A program made the position numbers and the translations under genes. Source: Pacificispira sp965223125 (GTDB taxonomy: Bacteria > Pseudomonadota > Alphaproteobacteria > UBA8366 > Aestuariispiraceae). From it: 64,000 nucleotides of DNA. Within the stretch, counting starts at the first letter, position 1, and each line of letters opens with the position of its first letter. The notes beneath the pieces are model-generated. The model had not been told where the DNA came from and did not search any database. It saw nothing but the letters and a program-made list of their open reading frames with translations. Shown here piece by piece: positions 33,009-41,765 of the stretch. The stretch spans positions 3,286,001 to 3,350,000 of the forward strand of contig OZ244984.1 in the NCBI GenBank assembly GCA_965223125.1, read 5' to 3'.

Positions 33009-35861
33009 CTATCCCGCCTTCGCCTGAGCCGATTTGCCGAGATAGGGAGCGAGATAGTGGCCGGTATGCGAGCGTTCGATCTTTGCGACCTCTTCCGGCG
33101 TGCCCTGGGCGACGATTTCTCCGCCGCGGGTACCGCCGTCGGGGCCGAGATCGATGATCCAGTCGGCGCATTTGATGACTTCCAGATTATGCTCGATGAT
33201 GACGATGGTATTGCCGCTCTCGACCAGCGTTTGCAGCACTTCCAGCAGTTTGCGCACGTCGTCGAAATGCAGGCCCGTTGTTGGTTCGTCCAGCACGTAG
33301 AGGGTCCGGCCCGTCGCCTTTTTCGAGAGTTCCTTGGCCAGTTTCACACGCTGCGCCTCGCCGCCCGACAGGGTCGTCGCCTGCTGCCCGACCTTGATAT
33401 AGCCGAGTCCAACCCGCTGCAGCGTCACCAGCTTGTCGCGGATCGCGGGTACCGCCTTGAAGAAATCCGCACCCTCGTCGACGGTCATGTCCAGCACATC
33501 GGCAATGGATTTGTCTCGATAGTGGATTTCAAGAGTCTCGCGGTTATAGCGATGGCCATGGCACTGGTCGCACTGGACATAGACATCGGGAAGGAAATGC
33601 ATCTCGATCTTGATCATGCCGTCGCCCTGGCAGGCCTCGCAGCGCCCGCCCTTGACGTTGAAGCTGAACCGGCCCGGCTGATAGCCCCGCGCCTTGGCTT
33701 CGGGCAAACCGGCGAACCAGTCCCGGATGGGGGAGAAGGCCCCGGTATAGGTCGCCGGGTTGGAGCGCGGGGTGCGTCCGATGGGGGACTGGTCGATATC
33801 GATGATCTTGTCGAGGAACTGGGTTCCCTCGATCTTGTCATGGGCACCCGGCTGGGTGCGCGCGCCCATCAGACTGCGCGACAGGGCCTGCTGCAAGGTT
33901 TCGATGATCAGGGTCGACTTGCCCGATCCGCTGACCCCCGTCACCACCGTCATGGTGCCGAGAGGGATCGTCGCATCGACATTCTGCAGGTTGTTTTCGC
34001 GCGCCCCGAAGATCTTCAGCAACTGGCCTTTGTGGCCCTTGCGCCTCGACTTCGGGATCGGGATCTGCTTGATGCCGGTCAGATATTGCGCGGTCAGGCT
34101 GTTCGGGTTCTGCATCACTTCGGCGGGTAAGCCCGCCGCCACAACATGGCCGCCATGGATGCCCGCGCCCGGTCCCATATCGACCAGATAATCCGCCGCG
34201 CGGATCGCATCCTCGTCATGTTCCACCACGATCACGGTATTGCCGAGATCGCGCAGCCGCCGCAACGTCGCCAGCAGCCGGTCATTGTCGCGCTGATGCA
34301 GGCCGATGGAGGGTTCGTCCAGCACATAGAGCACCCCGGTCAGGCCGGAGCCGATCTGCGAGGCGAGCCGGATGCGCTGGCTTTCCCCACCGCTCAACGT
34401 GCCGGAATTGCGGCTGAGCGCCAGATAGTCTAGGCCGACATTGTTGAGGAATCCCAGCCGCTCGTTGATTTCCTTCAGGATGCGATAGGCGATTTCCTTC
34501 TGCTTGTCAGTCAGATGCTCATCCAGACCGGTAAACCAGCCCCCGGCCTCGGCAATCGACATCTGGGAGATTTCCCCGATATGCCGCCCGCCAACCTTCA
34601 CTGCCAGCGCCTCTGCCTTCAGCCGGTACCCGTTGCAGGCCGGGCAGGGGGTCACTGCCTGGTATTTCGACAGTTCTTCCCGCGACCAGTTCGACTCCGT
34701 CTCGCGGAAGCGGCGTTCCATATTTGGGATCACGCCCTCGAACGGCTTGGTGGTCTTGTAGGAACGCAGCCCGTCATCGTAGCGGAACTCGATGGCAGTC
34801 TCCCCACTGCCAAGCAGGATGCAGTCCTGCACCGCCTGGTCCAATTCCCCGAACGGGGTCTTCAGGGAGGCGTTGTAGTGCCGCGCGATGGCTTCCAGTG
34901 TCTGCTTGTAATAGGGGGAGGTGGTGCTGGACCAGGGCGCAATCGCCCCCTGCCACAGCGATTTCGTGCGGTCGGGGACGATCAGATCAATGTCGAACTT
35001 CATATCGGTTCCCAACCCGTCACAGGTCGGGCAGGCACCGAAGGGATTGTTGAAGCTGAACAGACGCGGCTCGATTTCCTCGATGGTGAAGCCGGAAACC
35101 GGACAGGCGAATTTGGCGGAGAAGATCACCTGATCCCCGGTATCAGCGCTTTCGGCGAACAGCAGTCCATCGGAAATCTGCAATGCGGTCTCAATCGAAT
35201 CGGCCAAGCGTGACTGCAATTCGTCGCGCACCACAACGCGATCCACAACAACATCGATGGTGTGTTTCAGTTTCTTGTCGAGCGGTGGGACTTCCTCGAT
35301 TTCGTAGAACTTCCCGTCCACCTTGACCCGCTGAAAGCCCCGTTTCTGGAGTTCCGCGAATTCCTTGCGGTATTCCCCCTTGCGTCCGCGTACCATCGGC
35401 GCGAGCAGGTAGAGTCGTGTGCCCTCACCCATATCCATGATCCGGTCGACCATCTGGCTGACGGTCTGACTTTCGATGGGCAGGCCGGTCGCGGGGGAAT
35501 AGGGGATTCCGACCCGCGCCCAGAGCAGGCGCATATAGTCATAGATTTCCGTCACTGTCCCGACGGTGGAACGCGGATTCTTCGATGTCGTTTTCTGTTC
35601 GATGGAGATTGCCGGGGACAGTCCCTCGATCAAATCCACATCGGGCTTCTGCATCATCTCCAGGAATTGCCGGGCATAGGCTGATAGGCTCTCGACATAG
35701 CGGCGCTGGCCATCGGCATAGATCGTGTCGAAGGCTAGGGAGGATTTCCCCGAACCACTCAATCCGGTGATGACAACCAGCTTGTCGCGGGGAAGATCGA
35801 CATCAATGTTTTTCAGATTATGCTCGCGCGCACCGCGCACGGAAATCACGGTATTGGACAT
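33009..35861 (-). CDS. uvrA: Excinuclease ABC subunit A
   Basis: UvrA recognises bulky DNA lesions and loads UvrB. The 950-residue protein has two ABC ATPase halves, with Walker A GLSGSGKSS and GVSGSGKST and signature LSGGESQR and LSGGEAQR. The second zinc site is complete (CEAC...CDQC). The first reads CPVSG...CPTC, with serine at the second ligand position. I place the start at ATG 35861 (MSNTVISVRGAREHNLKNI), as in the family; the frame remains open another 130 codons upstream without similarity. A near-consensus LexA box lies 86 bases upstream. Confidence 0.97.
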   Translation of the reverse strand: MSNTVISVRGAREHNLKNIDVDLPRDKLVVITGLSGSGKSSLAFDTIYADGQRRYVESLSAYARQFLEMMQKPDVDLIEGLSPAISIEQKTTSKNPRSTVGTVTEIYDYMRLLWARVGIPYSPATGLPIESQTVSQMVDRIMDMGEGTRLYLLAPMVRGRKGEYRKEFAELQKRGFQRVKVDGKFYEIEEVPPLDKKLKHTIDVVVDRVVVRDELQSRLADSIETALQISDGLLFAESADTGDQVIFSAKFACPVSGFTIEEIEPRLFSFNNPFGACPTCDGLGTDMKFDIDLIVPDRTKSLWQGAIAPWSSTTSPYYKQTLEAIARHYNASLKTPFGELDQAVQDCILLGSGETAIEFRYDDGLRSYKTTKPFEGVIPNMERRFRETESNWSREELSKYQAVTPCPACNGYRLKAEALAVKVGGRHIGEISQMSIAEAGGWFTGLDEHLTDKQKEIAYRILKEINERLGFLNNVGLDYLALSRNSGTLSGGESQRIRLASQIGSGLTGVLYVLDEPSIGLHQRDNDRLLATLRRLRDLGNTVIVVEHDEDAIRAADYLVDMGPGAGIHGGHVVAAGLPAEVMQNPNSLTAQYLTGIKQIPIPKSRRKGHKGQLLKIFGARENNLQNVDATIPLGTMTVVTGVSGSGKSTLIIETLQQALSRSLMGARTQPGAHDKIEGTQFLDKIIDIDQSPIGRTPRSNPATYTGAFSPIRDWFAGLPEAKARGYQPGRFSFNVKGGRCEACQGDGMIKIEMHFLPDVYVQCDQCHGHRYNRETLEIHYRDKSIADVLDMTVDEGADFFKAVPAIRDKLVTLQRVGLGYIKVGQQATTLSGGEAQRVKLAKELSKKATGRTLYVLDEPTTGLHFDDVRKLLEVLQTLVESGNTIVIIEHNLEVIKCADWIIDLGPDGGTRGGEIVAQGTPEEVAKIERSHTGHYLAPYLGKSAQAKAG

Positions 35862-35946
35862 GAAACCCCACTGCTGGAAGGATCGATCAAGGAAGCATCC
35901 GAATATAGGACCCGTCGCACCGGACTTCGAGTCCGGAATCGCAAAA

Positions 35947-35961
35947 GTTCTGAATTTATTC
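35947..35961 (-). promoter_or_regulatory. Candidate LexA (SOS) box of uvrA
   Basis: GTTC-N7-ATTC matches the alphaproteobacterial LexA box GTTC-N7-GTTC at seven of eight positions. It lies 86 bases before the uvrA ATG. A similar one-mismatch box sits in the recA promoter in this window, which supports both. Confidence 0.45.
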
Positions 35962-36130
35962 TTTTTTGCGGATATCCCGGAAGCAAGGTAGAATAGGACG
36001 AACCTTGAGTATGGCCTGCCATCCTTCGGCGGTTGCGGACTGCTGGACGAGGAGGGAATCGGATAGTGTGAACCCGGTTCGCAATGGTGCGTGCCCGATC
36101 CTGGTATGATCGCCCAATGGCAGAGGTCCG

Positions 36131-36397
36131 ATGAACGAAGCACAGGCACTTGATGTCGCGCGGGAGGCGATCTATGCGCTGCTGATCGTCTCCAGTCCGC
36201 TGATGCTGATCGGTCTGGCGGTGGGGCTTGTGATTGCGATCTTTCAGGCATTGACCCAAATTCAGGAAGTGACCCTTACCTTCGTTCCCAAGATCATCGT
36301 CATCTTTCTGTCGATGCTGGTGCTGCTGCCTTTCATGTTGCAGCGGTTGCAGGATCTGACGATTTTCCTGATGGACCGGATCGTTGCGATTGGATAA
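36131..36397 (+). CDS. fliQ: Flagellar export gate protein FliQ
   Basis: This 88-residue protein has two hydrophobic helices (about 13-38 and 50-75) and the family pattern ALLIVSSPLMLIGLAVGLVIAIFQALTQIQE. FliQ, with FliP and FliR, forms the export-gate ring of the flagellar type III system. The ATG follows GGCAGAGG. It is the first gene of fliQ-fliR-flhB-cckA and is divergent from uvrA. Confidence 0.96.
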   Translation: MNEAQALDVAREAIYALLIVSSPLMLIGLAVGLVIAIFQALTQIQEVTLTFVPKIIVIFLSMLVLLPFMLQRLQDLTIFLMDRIVAIG

Positions 36398-36445
36398 CGC
36401 CCTTCCGTCGGGTTTCAGGCGGGACAGGAAACGTGAGGCTGTGAG

Positions 36446-37207
36446 ATGTTGCAGGCCTTACTGACGGCGGAAATATTCACGGTATTCATGGTGTTTGCCC
36501 GGATCGGCAGCGCATTCGTGATCATGCCGTCAATCGGGGAATCCTTCCTGAACCCCCGAACCCGCCTGACATTGGCGATCCTGATTTCACTTGTGGTCGC
36601 ACCGACGGTGGAGCCACTGATACCACCTATTCCACCCGGTCTGGCCGAGATGTTGGGGTTGATTTTCATCGAGATCCTGATCGGCCTGTTCATAGGCGCG
36701 GCAACGCGGATTTTCTTCATGGCCCTGGCGGTCGCGGGCAGTTTCTACAGTTTCATGAGTGGTCTTGCCAGTGCGATGATCTTCAATCCGTTGCTGGCGG
36801 ACCAGGGGGCGCTGCTGTCGATCTTCCTCTCGCTCTTCGGGCTGCTGATGATTTTCGTGACCGACACGCATCATTTGCTGATCCGGACGGCGGTTGAAAG
36901 CTATGTGCTGTTCGAGCCGGGGGTCTATCCGATGGTCGGCGACATGGCTGATGTGATCACCCGAACCGTAAGCGCTTCCTTCCGGCTGGGATTCCAGTTG
37001 GCCGCGCCGATCATCGTCATCGGCCTGCTGTTCTATGTGCTGCTGGGGCTGCTGGCGCGGCTGATGCCGCAGATGCAGGTCTTCTTCATCGCCATGCCAC
37101 TGCAGATCATGATGGGATTGTTTCTCTTGATGACGACCATGAGTGCGATGATGATGTGGTTCCTGACCGAGTATCATGGGTTCCTCGGCCAGTTTCTGCC
37201 GTTCTGA
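36446..37207 (+). CDS. fliR: Flagellar export gate protein FliR
   Basis: This 253-residue integral membrane protein has about six hydrophobic helices and the family stretch IGSAFVIMPSIGESFLNPRTRLTLAILISLVVAP. It closes the FliP-FliQ ring. It begins 48 bases after fliQ and ends 27 bases before flhB on the same strand. Confidence 0.96.
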   Translation: MLQALLTAEIFTVFMVFARIGSAFVIMPSIGESFLNPRTRLTLAILISLVVAPTVEPLIPPIPPGLAEMLGLIFIEILIGLFIGAATRIFFMALAVAGSFYSFMSGLASAMIFNPLLADQGALLSIFLSLFGLLMIFVTDTHHLLIRTAVESYVLFEPGVYPMVGDMADVITRTVSASFRLGFQLAAPIIVIGLLFYVLLGLLARLMPQMQVFFIAMPLQIMMGLFLLMTTMSAMMMWFLTEYHGFLGQFLPF

Positions 37208-37234
37208 ACCTGCCGTCCTGAAGGGTGTTAGTGC

Positions 37235-38311
37235 GTGTCCGAACAGCCCGATGAGTCCCAAAAGACAGAAGAGCCGACTGCGAAACGGCTGCGCGATGCG
37301 CGCCAGAAAGGTCAGGTCGCGGTCAGCCGGGAGGTCAATACCTGGGTTTTGCTGTTCGGCACCGGCTTGATGATCGCCCTTGTCTTTCCGAATGTCATGA
37401 GTGGGCTGACCCGTATTTTTACTGCGTTTCTGGAACGACCACATCAGTTGCTCGTTGATTATGGTGGTCTAGGTCAGGTGATGGGCGCGGTCTTGGTGGA
37501 GGTCGCAATCCTACTGGCCTTGCCGATGGGGGTCTTCGTGATCCTGGCCCTGATCTCCGGCGTGGCGCAGACCGGGTTCAATATCGCAACGAAGCCGATC
37601 CAGCCCGAGTTGAGCAAGATATCGCCGATGAGTGGGGTCAAGAAGCTGTTTTCAGCAAAGCAGTTCGTCGAATTCCTGAAAGGCATTTTCAAGATCGTCG
37701 TTGTCGGCTTTGTCGGGATCATTCTGTTGATGCCGGAGATTCCGCGCCTAGACCAGTTGACCTCCATGGATGTGTCGGAGGTGCTCTACGAGATACAGGT
37801 GCTGGTCCTGCGGGTGTTTATCGGCATTCTGGCGATTCTGTTCGTTGTGGCGGTGCTGGATGTGATCTTTCAGCAAATGCAGCACATCAAGCAGTTGCGG
37901 ATGACGAAGCAGGAAGTGAAGGAAGAGTACAAGAATACCGAAGGCGACCCCCAGGTTAAGGGTCGATTGCGCCAGATCCGGATGCAGCGGGCGCGCCAGC
38001 GCATGATGCAGGCGGTTCCGACCGCCGATGTTGTCATCACGAACCCGACTCATTTTGCCGTGGCGCTGGCCTATAAGCCGGACACGATGGAAGCACCGAT
38101 TCTGGTCGCCAAAGGGCAGGATCTGATCGCGATGCGCATTCGACAGATTGCGGAGGAAAATGATGTCGCAATTGTCGAAAATCCTCCTCTGGCCCGCGCG
38201 CTTCATGCCTCGGTCGATCTCGATCAGGAGGTGCCGGGAGAACATTATGAGGCGGTCGCTCAGGTGATTTCCTACGTCTTCAATCTGAGGGGCCGGAGGA
38301 TGCCGGGGTGA
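37235..38311 (+). CDS. flhB: Flagellar export switch protein FlhB
   Basis: FlhB switches export from rod/hook to filament substrates through self-cleavage. This 358-residue protein has the charged N-terminus SQKTEEPTAKRLRDARQKGQ, four membrane helices, and a C-terminal cytoplasmic domain with an intact NPTH cleavage motif (VVITNPTHFAVAL). It starts at GTG. Its stop codon overlaps the GTG of cckA (GTGA), so the two are translationally coupled. A second, shorter FlhB-like protein is encoded at 60738-61085. Confidence 0.96.
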   Translation: MSEQPDESQKTEEPTAKRLRDARQKGQVAVSREVNTWVLLFGTGLMIALVFPNVMSGLTRIFTAFLERPHQLLVDYGGLGQVMGAVLVEVAILLALPMGVFVILALISGVAQTGFNIATKPIQPELSKISPMSGVKKLFSAKQFVEFLKGIFKIVVVGFVGIILLMPEIPRLDQLTSMDVSEVLYEIQVLVLRVFIGILAILFVVAVLDVIFQQMQHIKQLRMTKQEVKEEYKNTEGDPQVKGRLRQIRMQRARQRMMQAVPTADVVITNPTHFAVALAYKPDTMEAPILVAKGQDLIAMRIRQIAEENDVAIVENPPLARALHASVDLDQEVPGEHYEAVAQVISYVFNLRGRRMPG

Positions 38312-40347
38312 TCGGGTGGTTCACCGGAAAGTCCCGGCAGGCTTTGCGTGAGGCATCGGTGGCGCTGGCGACACACCGGGCAACCGAACGGGTTATGCTG
38401 GATTTGCTTGGCGTAAGTATCGTGATCGTGTCCGGACAGTCCGTGGTTGTTGATATCCGCGATCCGCTGGGACTCTTTGGCAGTGTTGATCGGGATCGGG
38501 CTACATTGGGAGGTCTCGTCATGGCATTGGGCGGCACCCGTGAGATCCGTGACGCTCTGGATATGGTGATTACCCGATGCCAGACCGATGTGACGACAGC
38601 GGATGCGCAGGTGGACCCACCGGTTATTGCCATTCCAGCCCCGGCGGACTCTCCCGAAGCATCGGTGCGCTGGATCAGTATCAAGGGACAGGCTCTGACC
38701 CAGATTCAGGAAAAGGACCAGAAGGAATTGGGGGTCTCGGACGACCGGCGGATCGTGCTGGTCTTTCGGGACATCACTCAGGCACGATTGCGCGATGACG
38801 GACTGGAGCGCAAGGTTGCGCTGATGAACCGGGCCCTGGACCGGGCACCATTCGGTCTGGTGGTGTTGGGTGCGGATGGAGCGGTGCGTGATACGAACAC
38901 CGCCTTTCGCCGTCTGATCGGGGGACAGTCGGCATCCGGTCGCAAGTTCACCCAGTTGTTTCAGCCGGAAGACCAGGGGCGGCTGGAGACGATGCTGCAT
39001 GCATTGGCTGAGGCACCGGGAGATGCCCCGGCACCGACGCCGATTGATTTGCGTCTTGTCCTCCCGGCTGACCGCACCGTGACGATTTATGCAAACCGCA
39101 CCATCATTCCCGATCAGGATCGCCCCGGCACCTTGATTCACGCCATTGATTCGACGGAGCGCAAACGACTGGAAAGTCAGTTCGCACAATCGCAGAAGAT
39201 GGAGGCAGTGGGACAACTCGCGGGCGGCATCGCCCATGATTTCAATAATGTCCTGACCGCAATCATCGGCTTTTGTGATCTTTTGCTGCAACGTCACCAA
39301 CCGGGCGATCCGTCCTTTGCCGACGTGATGCAGATTCAGCAAAATGCCAATCGGGCAGCGGGGCTGACGCGCCAGTTGCTGGCCTTTTCCCGGCAGCAAT
39401 CGATCCGGACACGATTGATCGATGTTACAGATACGATTGCGGAACTCTCCAATCTGCTGCGGCGCCTGCTGGGTGAGAGTATCGAACTCACCGTTGTCCA
39501 TGGACGCGATCTCTGGCCGATTCGCGGCGACCGAGGGCAGTTGGAACAGGTGATCATTAATCTTGCCGTCAATGCCAGGGATGCAATGGAACGCGGTGGG
39601 CGGCTGATCGTGCAGACCGACAATTTCACTTCCAGTCAGACCTATCAGATGCGTGAGCAGGTTATGCCCGCTGGTGATTATGTGATGATCACGGTGACCG
39701 ATACAGGAACCGGGATGACAGCTGAGGTAATGGCGCGGATTTTCGAACCCTTCTTCACCACCAAGGAGGTGGGGCAAGGGACCGGACTTGGTCTTGCCAT
39801 GGTTTATGGCAGCGTTACTCAGATTGGCGGGTTCGTAGCAGTGCATTCGGAAGGTACGGGAAAGGGAACGTCTTTCAGCCTTTATCTGCCCCGCGCAAAG
39901 GAAACCGAGCGCGACATCGCCGAGGCGGCGCGTGGCTCCGCATCGGAAATGCAGGAGACGGACGATACGGGCGGTGAGCGCATTCTTCTGGTCGAGGATG
40001 AGGATGCAGTCCGTCTGTTCAGTGCGCGGGCGCTTCGTTCTAAGGGGTATGAAGTGGTGGAGGCGCGTACCGGGGAGGTTGCCCTGGAACTGCTGGCCGA
40101 TCAGTCGTTCGATCTGATGGTGACTGATATGGTTATGCCGAAGGTCGATGGTGCCACCCTGATCCGCGAGGCGCGCAAGACGATGCCTGACATGCCGGTG
40201 ATCTGCATTTCGGGCTATACACGCGAATCCGTTGCAAAGGAAGTTGCCGAACTGCCCAGGGTAAGTTTTCTCTCCAAGCCGTTTTCGCTGAAGCAACTGT
40301 CGGGGCGCGTGCGTGCTGCCCTCGAATCAGGCGGTGAGGTGGACTGA
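38308..40347 (+). CDS. cckA: CckA-like hybrid histidine kinase
   Basis: CckA phosphorylates ChpT and so controls CtrA, the alphaproteobacterial cell-cycle and motility regulator. This 679-residue protein has PAS-type regions (about 60-160 and 185-285), a HisKA dimerisation domain with GGIAHDFNNVLTAIIGF, an HATPase domain (NLAVNARDAM, GTGLGLAMVYG), and a C-terminal receiver (LLVEDEDAV, phosphoacceptor Asp in VTDMVMPKVDG). I see no transmembrane stretch near the N-terminus, whereas Caulobacter CckA has two. The position directly behind flhB is the usual one in the Rhodospirillales. Confidence 0.9.
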   Translation: MIGWFTGKSRQALREASVALATHRATERVMLDLLGVSIVIVSGQSVVVDIRDPLGLFGSVDRDRATLGGLVMALGGTREIRDALDMVITRCQTDVTTADAQVDPPVIAIPAPADSPEASVRWISIKGQALTQIQEKDQKELGVSDDRRIVLVFRDITQARLRDDGLERKVALMNRALDRAPFGLVVLGADGAVRDTNTAFRRLIGGQSASGRKFTQLFQPEDQGRLETMLHALAEAPGDAPAPTPIDLRLVLPADRTVTIYANRTIIPDQDRPGTLIHAIDSTERKRLESQFAQSQKMEAVGQLAGGIAHDFNNVLTAIIGFCDLLLQRHQPGDPSFADVMQIQQNANRAAGLTRQLLAFSRQQSIRTRLIDVTDTIAELSNLLRRLLGESIELTVVHGRDLWPIRGDRGQLEQVIINLAVNARDAMERGGRLIVQTDNFTSSQTYQMREQVMPAGDYVMITVTDTGTGMTAEVMARIFEPFFTTKEVGQGTGLGLAMVYGSVTQIGGFVAVHSEGTGKGTSFSLYLPRAKETERDIAEAARGSASEMQETDDTGGERILLVEDEDAVRLFSARALRSKGYEVVEARTGEVALELLADQSFDLMVTDMVMPKVDGATLIREARKTMPDMPVICISGYTRESVAKEVAELPRVSFLSKPFSLKQLSGRVRAALESGGEVD

Positions 40348-40437
40348 CCAAAGCAGGCGAATCCATCCCAGCATTGGTCGGTGCCGATTCGAAACTGTTT
40401 GGAACATCCAAGGGACGGGGTCGGGGTAATTTGTCCA

Positions 40438-40480
40438 TATTCTCTTTGTTTAAACTTTTAAGCATAGTCCAAAGAGAATA
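40438..40480. repeat. Eleven-base inverted repeat upstream of recA
   Basis: TATTCTCTTTG (40438-40448) and CAAAGAGAATA (40470-40480) are perfect reverse complements with a 21-base loop. The region is AT-rich in contrast with its surroundings. The repeat is followed by seven A bases, so on the plus strand it is not a terminator. It ends ten bases before the recA -35 box. Confidence 0.6.
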
Positions 40481-40490
40481 AAAAAAGAAC

Positions 40491-40518
40491 TTGCACACAG
40501 GAACAAAGCGCGTACTGT
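40491..40518 (+). promoter_or_regulatory. recA promoter with LexA box in the spacer
   Basis: TTGCAC (40491-40496) and TACTGT (40513-40518) are spaced by 16 bases. Between and over them lies GAAC-N7-GTAC (40501-40515), a one-mismatch form of the alphaproteobacterial LexA box GAAC-N7-GAAC. LexA bound here would block RNA polymerase until DNA damage. Confidence 0.5.
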
Positions 40519-40566
40519 ATCCCCTGTTGCATCGGCAACGTGGCTGTGACAGGAAGGACGACGGAA

Positions 40567-41667
40567 ATGAGCCAAACAGCACTTCGCCTCGTGAGCAAGG
40601 AAGACATGGACAAGCAAAAAGCATTGGAAGCGGCCCTGAGCCAGATCGAACGATCTTTTGGCAAGGGCTCGATCATGCGCCTTGGCCAGCAGGACAGTCT
40701 GGATATTGAGGCGATTTCAACCGGCTCCCTCGGCCTCGATATCGCACTTGGGATCGGCGGGGTTCCGAAGGGACGGATTATCGAGGTCTTCGGGCCGGAA
40801 AGTTCGGGTAAAACCACGCTGGCCCTGCACATCGTCGCCGAAGCGCAGAAGGCGGGGGGGACCTGTTCTTTCATCGATGCGGAACATGCGCTTGATCCCG
40901 TCTACGCCCGAAAGCTGGGTGTCAATGTTGATGAACTTCTGATCTCGCAGCCCGATGCCGGAGAGCAGGCGCTTGAAATCGCCGATACGCTGGTGCGGTC
41001 AGGGGCGGTGGACGTGCTGGTCATCGATTCCGTCGCCGCCCTGGTGCCGCGCGCGGAATTGGAAGGCGAGATGGGCGACAGCCATGTCGGCCTGCAGGCG
41101 CGTCTGATGAGCCAGGCGCTGCGTAAACTGACGGGGTCGATCAAGCGTTCCAACTGTCTTGTCATCTTCATCAACCAGATCCGCATGAAGATCGGCGTGA
41201 TGTTCGGAAGCCCCGAAACGACGACGGGCGGTAATGCGCTGAAGTTCTATGCTTCTGTCCGCCTCGATATCCGACGGATCGGGCAGATCAAGGACAAGGA
41301 TCAGGTCGTCGGCAACCAGACCCGCGTGAAGGTCGTCAAGAACAAGGTTGCACCGCCTTTCCGCATGGTCGAATTCGACATCATGTATGGAGAGGGCATC
41401 TCCAAAACCGGGGAATTGATTGATCTGGGCGTGAATGCCGGGATTGTCGAGAAATCCGGTGCCTGGTTCTCCTACAGCGGAACGCGCATCGGTCAGGGCC
41501 GGGAAAATTCCAAGCGGTTCTTGATGGAAAACCCTGATGTCGCCAAGAAGATCGAATCCGCGATCCGCGAGCAGGCTGGCATACTTTCCTCCACCATGAT
41601 GGATCGCCCCGATCCTGTGGAGGCTGAGGAAGCCGAACTCACCCCGGATGACGCGCCCGATGCCTGA
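40567..41667 (+). CDS. recA: Recombinase A
   Basis: RecA forms ATP-dependent filaments for strand exchange and triggers LexA self-cleavage. Motifs are complete: Walker A GPESSGKTT, the LLISQPDAGEQALEI segment, VIDSVAALVPRAELEGEMG, and loop L2 with NQIRMKIGVMFGSPETTTGGNALKFYASVR. I choose ATG 40567 (MSQTALRLVSKEDMDKQ), the usual alphaproteobacterial start, preceded by AGGAAGGAC; an ATG nine codons earlier is in frame. The protein is 366 residues with an acidic tail. It is convergent with rsmA. Confidence 0.97.
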   Translation: MSQTALRLVSKEDMDKQKALEAALSQIERSFGKGSIMRLGQQDSLDIEAISTGSLGLDIALGIGGVPKGRIIEVFGPESSGKTTLALHIVAEAQKAGGTCSFIDAEHALDPVYARKLGVNVDELLISQPDAGEQALEIADTLVRSGAVDVLVIDSVAALVPRAELEGEMGDSHVGLQARLMSQALRKLTGSIKRSNCLVIFINQIRMKIGVMFGSPETTTGGNALKFYASVRLDIRRIGQIKDKDQVVGNQTRVKVVKNKVAPPFRMVEFDIMYGEGISKTGELIDLGVNAGIVEKSGAWFSYSGTRIGQGRENSKRFLMENPDVAKKIESAIREQAGILSSTMMDRPDPVEAEEAELTPDDAPDA

Positions 41668-41671
41668 TATG

Positions 41672-41717
41672 ATGCGGGGTGATTGCCTGAATTGGATTGG
41701 CGTTCATCCCGCATTTT
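41672..41717. terminator. Possible bidirectional terminator between recA and rsmA
   Basis: ATGCGGGGTGA and TCATCCCGCAT form an eleven-pair stem (one G-U) across a 21-base loop, followed by a short TTTT. It begins five bases after the recA stop, in the convergent gap with rsmA. The T-tract is weak. Confidence 0.45.
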
Positions 41718-41765
41718 CCGGTCTGTAATGAAAACTGTCGGAACAGATCCGGATAGGACGCTCGT

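Noticed and set aside
35862..36251. N-terminal extension of the uvrA frame by 130 codons
   Set aside because: The extension has no similarity and would overlap the fliQ start; UvrA proteins begin at the ATG at 35861.
38272..40296. 674-codon open frame on the minus strand
   Set aside because: It lies wholly antisense to cckA, whose kinase and receiver motifs are unmistakable; the frame is a by-product of high GC codon use.
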